Assembly: GCA_965207345.1 (NCBI GenBank)
Contig: OZ242280.1
Location: 186,001 to 250,000, forward strand
Direction: 5' to 3'
Length of the DNA stretch: 64,000 nt
Source: G965207345 sp965207345
GTDB lineage: Bacteria; Pseudomonadota; Gammaproteobacteria; PS1; Pseudothioglobaceae
Made by a program: the position numbers and the translations under genes
The notes under the pieces: model-generated
Seen by the model: the letters and a program-made list of their open reading frames with translations, nothing else
What the model was told of the DNA's origin: nothing
Database searches by the model: none
Shown here: positions 1 through 7,529 of the stretch, in pieces
Position numbering within the stretch: the first letter of the stretch is position 1
Layout: each line of letters starts with the position of its first letter

Positions 1-1510
1 CAGTAAAAATAGAGTTAAAAACATTGCACAAGATATTATTGATCATTTTGAGCAACGACAGGAAGTTTTTGATGGTAAAGGAATGATTGTTTCAATGTCG
101 AGAAGAATTGCAGCAGACCTTTACAATGAAATTATAAGAATAAAACCTGAATGGCATTCTGATGATTTAGATAAAGGAGTCATTAAAGTTGTTATGACTT
201 CGGCAAGTTCTGATGGACCAAAAATTGCCAAACATCACACTAATAAACAACAAAGAAAAACACTTGCAGACCGAATGAAAGATGCAGAAGATAAACTAAA
301 ATTGGTTATTGTTCGGGATATGTGGCTCACTGGTTTTGATGTGCCGATGCTTCATACCTTATACATTGACAAAGCAATGAAAGGTCATAATCTAATGCAA
401 GCAATAGCGAGAGTTAACAGAGTTTATAAAGATAAACCGGGCGGATTAGTAGTAGATTATCTTGGAATTGCATCTGATTTAAAAAATGCACTATCTTTTT
501 ATTCAGATTCTGGAGGAAAAGGCGACCCAACAATTCTGCAAGAACAAGCCGTTGCATTGATGCTAGAAAAACTGGAAGTAGTTTCAAATTTATTTCACGG
601 TTTTGCTTACGAAGAGTATTTTAAAGCAGAAACTTCAAAAAAACTAACAATAATTCTTTCAGCCGAAGAACATATTTTGAGCTTAGAGGATGGGAAGAAA
701 AGATATATCAACGAAGTAACAGCACTATCAAAATCCTTTGCAATTGCAATACCGCACGAGCAAGCAATGGATGCAAAAGACAAAGTTGCATTTTTTCAAG
801 CAGTAAAAGCACGTTTGGCAAAATTTGATGAAACAGGAGAAGGAGAAACGGACGAAGAAATTGAAACTACAATACGTCAAGTAATTGACCAAGCTTTGGT
901 TTCTGAACAAGTGATAGATATTTTTGATGCAGCAGGAATAAAGAAACCTGACATTTCAATTCTTTCAGAAGATTTCCTTCTCGAATTAAAAGGAATGGAA
1001 CATAAAAACGTTGCTTTGGAAGTTTTGAAAAAGCTACTGAATGATGAAATAAAAACACGCTCAAAGAAGAACTTGGTAAAAAGTAAATCATTAATGGAAA
1101 TGCTTGAAAACTCCATTAACAAATATCATAACAAAATATTGACTGCTGCCGAAGTAATGGACGAACTCATAAAATTGAGTAAGGAAGTTGTAAACATGGA
1201 CAACGAAGCCAAAACACTTGGCTTAACGGATTTTGAATATGCTTTTTATACAGCAGTTTCAGACAATGACAGTGCAAAAGAATTAATGCAAAAAGACAAA
1301 TTAAGAAAACTTGCAGTAATCCTGATAGAAAGAGTAAAAGCAAATGCATCAATTGACTGGACAATTAAAGAAAGTGTAAGAGCAAAATTGAGAGTAATAA
1401 TAAAAAGAACTTTGAGGCAATTCGGTTATCCACCAGATATGCAGAAACTGGCAACAGAAACCGTATTAAAACAAGCAGAATTAATTGCAAATGAGATAAC
1501 TAATGATTGA
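1..1510 (+). CDS. hsdR: Type I restriction enzyme R subunit (HsdR), C-terminal part
   Basis: The reading frame is open from the left edge of the window (codons in phase from base 2), so this is the C-terminal part of a longer protein; the ATG at 83 is internal. Visible is the second RecA-like helicase domain, with a KGMIVSMSRR segment, then LTGFDVPMLHTLYIDKAM and the motif VI-like QAIARVNRVYKDKPGG. A long, charged helical C-terminal region follows, as in the DUF3387-type HsdR tail. HsdR is the ATP-dependent translocase and nuclease of type I restriction, working with HsdM and HsdS. The nuclease domain and partner genes would lie to the left, outside the window. Family assignment is firm; activity cannot be judged from a fragment. 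Confidence 0.9.
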   Translation, partial: SKNRVKNIAQDIIDHFEQRQEVFDGKGMIVSMSRRIAADLYNEIIRIKPEWHSDDLDKGVIKVVMTSASSDGPKIAKHHTNKQQRKTLADRMKDAEDKLKLVIVRDMWLTGFDVPMLHTLYIDKAMKGHNLMQAIARVNRVYKDKPGGLVVDYLGIASDLKNALSFYSDSGGKGDPTILQEQAVALMLEKLEVVSNLFHGFAYEEYFKAETSKKLTIILSAEEHILSLEDGKKRYINEVTALSKSFAIAIPHEQAMDAKDKVAFFQAVKARLAKFDETGEGETDEEIETTIRQVIDQALVSEQVIDIFDAAGIKKPDISILSEDFLLELKGMEHKNVALEVLKKLLNDEIKTRSKKNLVKSKSLMEMLENSINKYHNKILTAAEVMDELIKLSKEVVNMDNEAKTLGLTDFEYAFYTAVSDNDSAKELMQKDKLRKLAVILIERVKANASIDWTIKESVRAKLRVIIKRTLRQFGYPPDMQKLATETVLKQAELIANEITND

Positions 1511-1767
1511 AATTATAACAAATTGTCCTGTTGGTTGCATTAAAAATATCTAATAAATATTGCTACAAATATCACTTATATGCTCCACTACAAAGCATAG
1601 CCGTTATATTTCAATAGCATAATAGAGATACATTTTGCTACACTTACAAGATCCAAATTACTCAAATTACTACTTTAAAAGGAAAATAGAACGTAAGTTT
1701 TTATTATTTATAATGTTCTTATTTCCCTATTATAATGTTGCCTAACAATTATGGAATAAATACACCC

Positions 1768-2063
1768 TCAATATGACACCAAAATACGAACCTCCACCAC
1801 CAGCAAAAACACCAGAGGTTGCGGTGCGAGAGATGTGATCAGGTCTTCTGTCTTGCCGTCTTTCTCAATGTGAGGCAGAGTGCCTTGTTTTTTCAAAGTC
1901 TGCCAGGTGGCACGCGAATAGTTTTTAGTTCATCGGGAAGATGCTTTTTCTTCTTGGCATAAAATTCTTCGACATCCGCTATGTCCTTGCGTACCGATTT
2001 AAGTGCATCCAAACAGTGGTCTAATCTCTCAAATGCGTCTTGCTGGTAGTTTTTGAGTTGCAT
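1768..2063 (-). pseudogene. Remnant of a Res-type (type III-like) DEAD helicase, N-terminus only
   Basis: From an ATG at 2063 the minus strand reads MQLKNYQQDAFERLDHCLDA and continues to FYAKKKKHLPDELK, which resembles the opening of Res/type III restriction helicases (a leading LK.YQ..aLdrLd segment). The frame then breaks: after DELK the sense continues in another frame as YSRATWQTLKKQGTLPHIEK, and a GGGG-containing stretch near 1790 may be a degraded Walker A. Nothing of the remaining helicase is present. Its start abuts the stop of the HEPN gene upstream, so the two were probably one operon. Family call rests on about 70 residues, hence moderate confidence. Confidence 0.5.
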
Positions 2064-3476
2064 TTAATTATCGCCAAGAACAAGTGTTTCCCAATCAGGG
2101 AATCTACCCTCATCAATAACTTTTACAATACTAGCAAAACATAATTCGTCTGCTTCATCAAGGAGTAGTTTTGTCTCAACAGGCTTATTTCTACCTTTAA
2201 CTTTTATTGTATTGGAAAGTCTCCCTTTATGAACTGCGTTAGAACGGCAATTATAAATTTCTTTAAATAAGTTCATATATTCTTTTCTTTCGTCAAGATT
2301 TTTTCCTAAATACCATGCAACTCGTGTACGAAATGTATAAGACAGTTGTTTTATGTTACTGTCTGAATAGATAGATTCAAAAGCAATGCCCAAATCAATT
2401 GCTCGGTCAACTAATCCTTCATTTATGGGATTAAAACTAATACCTAACGTTCGGCTACCTAATCCTCCACTCTTTGATCTTAACCATCTGGGTATTGCTA
2501 TCAGGAGTTTTTCTCTAACCTGTTGCGGAAGTTTTTTGAATTTTTGATAAGATTCTTTTGCGTTATTAACATTATCCTTAGAAATTGTATAAGAACTTGT
2601 AAAGTGGCCAGATTCAAAGCCGTCCATACCAGTACCATCTCCACCATATAGAGGGGCCAGTGGCTCCCATTGATTTACATGATCCCACCACCTAAAGTAA
2701 ATTATAGGATGTTTGCAACATAACGATAAATTCCAAAAAAATTCTTTGTAGTTAAAATTTTCTAATTCTATATTCTCTTTCATACGACTTTTGAATGCTC
2801 TAAATGGATCTCTTTTTATTAAACGACTTTTTGGATTCGCAAATCTAGGCTCCGTAATACAATCAAGTACTGCTAGAGTTTTCCCCCCCAAAGAGCTTAC
2901 TATTTCCTCTGGCCCAAGCCATATTTCTGGAAGAATATCTATTCGAGATAAAGCACTAGAAGATGAGGGCAATGGCATGAGCTTTAATCCATCATATACT
3001 TGTATTTCTTCGTTTATTTTAATTCCTGATAGCAATAAAATTCTTTGAAAATCAACATGTTTTACAACAAGCCATTTTTCAAAATTTAAAATAGCTTCTT
3101 TAATACTAAAAACAATAGCAATTATCAATATATCTTTTAATAATTTACTTAAAGAAGTGGGGTCTAAATCGGAATAGCTAGTCACTGTAGCGCAATCTAT
3201 TCTATCTCCATCAATATACTCTGCTAATTCATATCTCATAAAATCAAGGAGCTTATTTTTAAGCAATTTATTTTTAATGACAGGTTTCGTTCTATGCCTA
3301 TAGATTCTTCTTTGATGGTTACTACTCCAAATATTTGAGTCATAATACAATATTCTATATTCTTCAATAGATAGTGACCTTTCAGTCGGATAAGAAATAG
3401 ACAGTTGAATATCTGCAATAGTCGCACTCAACAAATTTTCCAACAACTGCTTTCTTTCCTCATTCATTTTGCTCAC
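2064..3476 (-). CDS. HEPN-domain (Apea-like) protein, possible defence component
   Basis: A 470-residue protein starting at GTG 3476, directly after the TAG of the preceding stub (TAG-GTG adjacency implies translational coupling). The N-terminal 350 residues match nothing I recognise. The C-terminal part, about residues 365-430, is helical and ends in RSNAVH (R411, H416), the Rx4H motif that defines the HEPN ribonuclease superfamily, in a context (CRSNAVHKG) typical of Apea-like HEPN domains. HEPN proteins often cut RNA in anti-phage or toxin systems. The flanking restriction HsdR and the Res helicase remnant support a defence role, but that is inferred from neighbours only. Confidence 0.65.
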   Translation of the reverse strand: MSKMNEERKQLLENLLSATIADIQLSISYPTERSLSIEEYRILYYDSNIWSSNHQRRIYRHRTKPVIKNKLLKNKLLDFMRYELAEYIDGDRIDCATVTSYSDLDPTSLSKLLKDILIIAIVFSIKEAILNFEKWLVVKHVDFQRILLLSGIKINEEIQVYDGLKLMPLPSSSSALSRIDILPEIWLGPEEIVSSLGGKTLAVLDCITEPRFANPKSRLIKRDPFRAFKSRMKENIELENFNYKEFFWNLSLCCKHPIIYFRWWDHVNQWEPLAPLYGGDGTGMDGFESGHFTSSYTISKDNVNNAKESYQKFKKLPQQVREKLLIAIPRWLRSKSGGLGSRTLGISFNPINEGLVDRAIDLGIAFESIYSDSNIKQLSYTFRTRVAWYLGKNLDERKEYMNLFKEIYNCRSNAVHKGRLSNTIKVKGRNKPVETKLLLDEADELCFASIVKVIDEGRFPDWETLVLGDN

Positions 3477-3575
3477 CTATTCGCTTGGCTCGTCAATTCG
3501 TTCCATAAGGCAACTGACAAAAAGTGATGTTCCTCTTTTTAAATAATATTTATAAGTGTCTCTATTTTTTGCCAT
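3477..3575 (-). pseudogene. 32-codon stub with GIY-YIG-like N-terminus
   Basis: A 32-codon frame (MAKNRDTYKYYLKRG...) preceded by a strong GGAGGG ribosome binding site about 8 bases before the ATG at 3575, and ending at TAG directly against the GTG of the HEPN gene. Its first 12 residues match those of the broken GIY-YIG gene at 23515-23768 (MASNRDTYKYH). After that the two diverge, so this is probably the front of a GIY-YIG-type protein fused to unrelated sequence. It may still serve to couple translation to the HEPN gene. It could alternatively be a genuine short leader peptide. Confidence 0.45.
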
Positions 3576-3960
3576 GATACATCCCTCCAATTAAAATAAA
3601 ACAATATTCTATATGCTACGATTAAAACTATAAAGTTCAAGTATTATTTATTAGTTAGTTTGTAAATTATTTTTATTGTCGCAAATATCTTTTTTGATTT
3701 ATCCCAGTCCCATCATCATAGCTTCTTATACGTACCATTATCGTATAATGCACAGAATACTGTTTAAATCTAATAAAATTTTTCAATGATATCGTTTAAA
3801 TTAAGACATGAAAAGTGATTCCTCCAAAAATATCTGCTTTTATGCAAATAGCTAAAGTTTATAAGAATGTTGTAAATTATAATTATTTCTTACAAATTCT
3901 ATAATACAATTAATACAATTAATACAATGAGAGCTACAATATAGGGGGGTTGTTTAAGAT
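3576..3960. promoter_or_regulatory. Intergenic region upstream of the precursor-peptide genes
   Basis: A 385-base, very AT-rich gap between the divergent HEPN operon and the tandem peptide genes, so it should hold promoters for both. Candidate -10 boxes TATAAT occur at 3878-3883 and 3900-3905, but no convincing -35 element is spaced correctly with either. The right end holds a 9-base tandem repeat (listed separately) and a run of six G at 3944-3949, which sits where the ribosome binding site of the first precursor gene belongs. No reading frame of note was found. Confidence 0.4.
3902..3928. repeat. Three tandem copies of TAATACAAT
   Basis: Three perfect, contiguous copies of the 9-mer TAATACAAT lie 33 bases before the first precursor-peptide start codon. 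The first copy overlaps a TATAAT-like box. Such direct repeats can be regulator binding sites or slippage-prone promoter elements; which applies is not visible here. Confidence 0.85.
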
Positions 3961-4290
3961 ATGGAAAATAAGAATATAAAAACTAATCTTTTATACGATA
4001 AAACATTTCGTAAAAATATTATTGAAAACCCAAAAAAATATATTAACGAATTAAGTCCTACTAACTTTGATTTGGATGCTGTAGTCCATGAAAATAAAAA
4101 GGATGTTTTTTATTTTATCATTCCAAATAAAACTGAGAAAACTGATGAAATTTTAAAGTATATAGACGCTGCTGGTTCGGTATCTACCGTAGGATCTTCT
4201 TCTAGTGCGTCAACTGTTGGCAGTGTCTCTAGTTGTCTTAGTAGCGTTGGTAGCATTGGCACCGTTGGTTCTGGTGGTAGCGCTAACTAG
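3961..4290 (+). CDS. NHLP-leader RiPP precursor-like peptide 1
   Basis: 109 residues in two parts. Residues 1-72 are a charged leader in the style of the nitrile-hydratase-like leader peptide (NHLP) family: TFRKNIIENPKKYINEL helix, then a hydrophobic strand pattern (VFYFIIP) and an AAG at 70-72. Residues 73-109 are the putative core: 18 of 37 are Ser or Thr and 7 are Gly, with one Cys and almost no charge, in a three-residue rhythm such as SVS-TVG-SSS-SAS-TVG. The AAG resembles the Gly-ending junction where NHLP leaders are removed. The ribosome binding site is the GGGGGG run 11 bases upstream. It is the first of four tandem paralogues. No maturation enzyme is nearby, so the final product is unknown; a structural Ser/Gly-rich protein is the alternative. 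Confidence 0.75.
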   Translation: MENKNIKTNLLYDKTFRKNIIENPKKYINELSPTNFDLDAVVHENKKDVFYFIIPNKTEKTDEILKYIDAAGSVSTVGSSSSASTVGSVSSCLSSVGSIGTVGSGGSAN

Positions 4291-4315
4291 TTACATCTAA
4301 AAATAGGGGATAAAT

Positions 4316-4618
4316 ATGGAAGACTTTAATATTCTTGATAAAAATTTTAGAAAAGAAATTACTGAAAATCCAAATGCTTATGCTAAGCATATTAATATTG
4401 AACAAGTAAAAGTGTATAAAAATACGAAGAATACTTTTTATTTTGCTATGCCTAGTGCTGATATGAGTTCTAAAGATCTCTTATCTAATATGAAAAATAT
4501 TCAAGCCGCTGGATGTGCGGGTACAGCAGGTTCGGTTTCTACTGCTAGCACAGCAAGTTGTCCTGTTTCTTCTGCCTTGACTTTTGCAACAGGTGGCTCA
4601 GCGGGTACAGCAGGTTGA
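4316..4618 (+). CDS. NHLP-leader RiPP precursor-like peptide 2
   Basis: 100 residues. The leader (1-66) carries NFRKEITENP, then VKVYKNTKNTFYFAMPS and ends in QAAG, matching its neighbours in order and spacing. The 34-residue core has 13 Ser/Thr and two Cys (core positions 1 and 16), and the only Pro of the four cores (SCPVSS). The Cys directly after AAG is unusual in the set. At DNA level a 16-base stretch, GCGGGTACAGCAGGTT, is repeated exactly at 4517-4532 and 4601-4616, so the core ends begin and finish with the same AGTAG block, suggesting growth by internal duplication. GGGG lies 10 bases before the ATG; only 25 bases separate it from gene 1, so co-transcription is likely. Confidence 0.75.
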   Translation: MEDFNILDKNFRKEITENPNAYAKHINIEQVKVYKNTKNTFYFAMPSADMSSKDLLSNMKNIQAAGCAGTAGSVSTASTASCPVSSALTFATGGSAGTAG

Positions 4619-4645
4619 ATGAAATAAAAATCTAGGAGAATAATT

Positions 4646-4969
4646 ATGAACCTAATGAATCAAAAACTTTTATCTAAAGAAGCAAGACGGTCCATTAAAG
4701 ATGACCCTATTGAGTATCTAAAAAAATTAGGATATAAAATTGATCAAGATATTAAGGTAGTAATAAAACAAAATACAAAGAATATATTTTATGTAGTGAT
4801 GGTGTCAGGTACTACCGTTGGTTCCAAAAACTTGTCTTCTATATCAGCTGCAGGCACAGCAGGTTCAGTAGGTACCATGGGTTGTGTTGCCACTGCAGGA
4901 ACTGTCTCAGGCACAGTCAGCAGCGCAAGCTCTATAGGCACTATTGGCACAGCAGGTAGTGGTGGCTAA
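4646..4969 (+). CDS. NHLP-leader RiPP precursor-like peptide 3
   Basis: 107 residues. The leader (1-70) is closest to that of gene 4: DDPIEYLKKLGYKID, then VVIKQNTKNIFYVVM and SISAAG. This is the clearest match to the general NHLP layout, with the LG turn between helix and strands as in the nitrile hydratase alpha subunit N-terminus. The 37-residue core has 14 Ser/Thr, one Cys (TMGCVATAG) and repeats of the form T/S-A/V/I-G. A GGAGAA ribosome binding site lies 8 bases before the ATG. It is 27 bases after gene 2. Function of the product is not known. Confidence 0.75.
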   Translation: MNLMNQKLLSKEARRSIKDDPIEYLKKLGYKIDQDIKVVIKQNTKNIFYVVMVSGTTVGSKNLSSISAAGTAGSVGTMGCVATAGTVSGTVSSASSIGTIGTAGSGG

Positions 4970-5004
4970 TTGGTAAAGTTTCTAATCAACCAACGAGAAT
5001 AATA

Positions 5005-5325
5005 ATGAACACAATCAATGAGAAATTTGTATCTAGAGAATTAGCACATTCTGTTGAAAATAATCCTGAAAAATTTCTAAAGAAATTGGGATATAAAATT
5101 GATAAAGATACTCAGATTGTCATAAAACGCAACACTAAAGATAAGTTTCATCTAATTATGCCATCAACTTTGACAATTAATTCTGCAGACCTCTCCACTA
5201 TAGAAGCAGCAGGTTCAGCGAGTACAGCTGGCACAGTCGGTTCTGGCGGTAGTTTGAGCTCTGTAACTAGCTCGGTTAGCACAGTAAGCTCAGCAGGTAC
5301 AGTTAGTAGTGCAGGCACTGTGTAA
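5005..5325 (+). CDS. NHLP-leader RiPP precursor-like peptide 4
   Basis: 106 residues. The leader (1-70) nearly duplicates that of gene 3 (FLKKLGYKIDKD, then VIKRNTKDKFHLIMPS) and ends in EAAG. The 36-residue core has 19 Ser/Thr but no Cys, which argues that Cys-dependent chemistry (thioether or thiazole) is not required for every member. The core ends in two copies of a SSAGTV-type block. GAGAA lies 8 bases before the ATG, 35 bases after gene 3. It is the last of the array; no gene on the same strand follows until the tRNA. Confidence 0.75.
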   Translation: MNTINEKFVSRELAHSVENNPEKFLKKLGYKIDKDTQIVIKRNTKDKFHLIMPSTLTINSADLSTIEAAGSASTAGTVGSGGSLSSVTSSVSTVSSAGTVSSAGTV

Positions 5326-6078
5326 TGGTTAGCATAACGTAGGTTGGAACATTAAAAACAGAATTTAGTGCGAAATAAGTCTAGCACTTACAACTTTTTA
5401 TCAAATACCTAGCTACAAAGAAGTCTGATTTGTCTTCTTTTGTAATTTATAAATTAAAGGAAAAATAGGCTAAAATAATTAAGCGTAATATATCACAACG
5501 CGTAACTTACAGGGAAAAGAAGCCAAATGGAAATACTCTTTTGACTATTACGCTCAAAAAGAAAGCAACAATAGGCACTAAATAGAGTTAAAGACGGGTA
5601 AATCAAGATTCTTCTCTGTTAAATCAATATACGGGTAGCGCGAAGATAAAAAATCCCAGTAATTTAAACAAGTAAAAGTTATCCATATTTAGTCAGTTTT
5701 TTAAGTTTTCTTAGTAAAAAAAATATAATGGGCTACAAATCTTCTATAGTTTGATATTATTTTTATCTCCTATGATGTTTAGAATTTTTGTGCTTAATTC
5801 TTTAATACCTGCTTATCATTTATAACAAGAGTAGTACTTTAAAACTCTTTTTTCTTTAGTAGTCATCTCCATTTTAATAAGAGCACAAAGGAGCTTATAA
5901 TCTGTTTTATCACTAGTTGTAGCTAACCACCTAGTTTGCAACTAAAGTAGTCCTACCGACACTGCCTTTGGTGGATATAACTGTTATTGTTTTGTTGTTG
6001 TTTAAAGTTAGGGATCTGGTTAAAAAAAATGACATAAAAAATGATTTAGACTATAATATAGGCATGTTCTCCAGTTTT
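5326..6078. other. Long intergenic region, no gene recognised
   Basis: 753 bases between the precursor array and tRNA-Val. All six frames are broken at short intervals. One plus-strand stretch near 5502-5580 has about 27 open codons (RNLQGKEAKWKYSF...) that could be the trace of a decayed gene, but I cannot assign it. No terminator hairpin, repeat or RNA family was recognised. A missing modifying enzyme for the peptides is not hidden here. Confidence 0.6.
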
Positions 6079-6155
6079 AGTCGCGTAACTCAGCTGGTCA
6101 GAGTATCACCTTGACATGGTGGGAGTCGGTGGTTCGAATCCACTCGCGACTACCA
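6079..6155 (+). tRNA. tRNA-Val (GAC anticodon)
   Basis: 77 bases including an encoded CCA. The acceptor stem AGTCGCG pairs with CGCGACT, followed by discriminator A and CCA. The anticodon stem CACC/GGTG encloses the loop TTGACAT, giving anticodon GAC (Val, GUC codons). The T arm holds GGTTCGAATC. It stands alone and marks the change from accessory genes on its left to core genes on its right. Confidence 0.95.
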
Positions 6156-6353
6156 ATTCAAATAAAGTGCAAATTATTTAACTAATACTTAGTAAAAATA
6201 AAATTTAGGCTTTCTAATAGATATTCCACTTATTGCGTAAATAATTCTCATTCTGAAAAGTCCACTAATATTATTCAATATTCTTTTTTGCACTTAAAAT
6301 ATTACAAATGCAAGTAAATATGTACAAGAAAATATGCGTAAAAAAATACAGGC

Positions 6354-7382
6354 GTGCAAAATAAAAATGTAATATATAGTCTTATTCATCGCTTTCAAAA
6401 CAATTTTGAAACATGTTCAAAAATTTCCCTTCAAGGCGATGGTTATCAATTTTATGTTTTTTATCAAAAAGCATTAAATACACTTATTCGTATTATTTAT
6501 TTGTGTGAAAATAAAAATGGTCATAATGCCTTGCCTGGGCACTTTTTAATCCGTTATAGCTATCCACTCAATTTAGAAATTGAAAAATTGGGCACAATGG
6601 ATATTACTAAAGCAAATACTCATAAACGAAAACTATTAAATTTATTTATGAAGTATTTACCAAAAGCTATTAAAAAATTTCATTTGTCTCTTGAGCAAAA
6701 TATAATTATTCATTTTCTTGAAAATATTTATTACCGTGATTTATTTTGGAATTTTAGAGATATTGCCAATTTTAATAAAAATATAAAAAAAGAAATAATT
6801 TTTCGCAGTAGTGCCTTATGTCTTATTGCAGATAAAACATTATTAGCACGGGATTTAATGCGATTAAACATCCGCTCAATCATTGATTTAAGATCAGATG
6901 TAGAGCGAAATTATTATGATTATGATAGCGCACTAAAATTAAAATTTAATATCGTATATGCACCTCTTGACCCCTGGCATCAAAATGTGGCATTCAACCA
7001 TACCCGTAATATAGATCATGATGCAGAAATTGCCTATCTTTTTTTTATTACAAAATGCAAATCAAGCATCAAAAAAATAATGGAGACAATTATTAATTTT
7101 AGTGGTGCAAGTATCATTCACTGCCATGCGGGAAAAGACAGAACAGGTGTTGTTATTACTTTATTTCATTTAATCTCTGGTGCGCCTTATAGTATCATAG
7201 CACTGGATTATCTAGCAAGCAAAATGGGTACAAGCCCTGCTTTACTTCGTATTATTTTAGATGAGGTAAAAAAAGTAGGTGGCATTGAAAGTTACCTAAC
7301 ATCTTGTCATTTAAACGAAAACCAAATTAGGCGATTAAAAAATAAGTTACGTGCAAATTCTAAATGTCAGTATCAGAACTAA
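6354..7382 (+). CDS. Tyrosine-protein phosphatase family protein
   Basis: 342 residues from a GTG start at 6354. Residues 256-265 read HCHAGKDRTG, the Cx5R P-loop of cysteine-dependent phosphatases with Cys257 as nucleophile and Arg263 binding phosphate. Upstream, IRSIIDLRSDVERNYYD matches the substrate loop of the Y_phosphatase3 (LipA/MptpB-like) family, which dephosphorylates phosphotyrosine or phosphoinositides. The first 150 residues are a low-complexity, Asn/Lys/Ile-rich extension with no domain I recognise. No signal peptide. The gene is monocistronic by context (tRNA before, convergent uppP after). Substrate unknown. Confidence 0.8.
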   Translation: MQNKNVIYSLIHRFQNNFETCSKISLQGDGYQFYVFYQKALNTLIRIIYLCENKNGHNALPGHFLIRYSYPLNLEIEKLGTMDITKANTHKRKLLNLFMKYLPKAIKKFHLSLEQNIIIHFLENIYYRDLFWNFRDIANFNKNIKKEIIFRSSALCLIADKTLLARDLMRLNIRSIIDLRSDVERNYYDYDSALKLKFNIVYAPLDPWHQNVAFNHTRNIDHDAEIAYLFFITKCKSSIKKIMETIINFSGASIIHCHAGKDRTGVVITLFHLISGAPYSIIALDYLASKMGTSPALLRIILDEVKKVGGIESYLTSCHLNENQIRRLKNKLRANSKCQYQN

Positions 7383-7529
7383 ATAAGTAGCAAAACCTCT
7401 AAAATAATTCGTTCTATTTGCTGTTAAACTAACACCTTGGCAATTTATAAACGCATGAAATTTTGTATATTCTTCACCTTTAACCGCTATCCACTCATTT
7501 TTCTTTGTATTGGCATAGTATCTTAAAAA

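Noticed and set aside
5502..5580. Short open stretch RNLQGKEAKWKYSF as a possible transposase or modifying-enzyme remnant
   Set aside because: Too short and without a match I can name.
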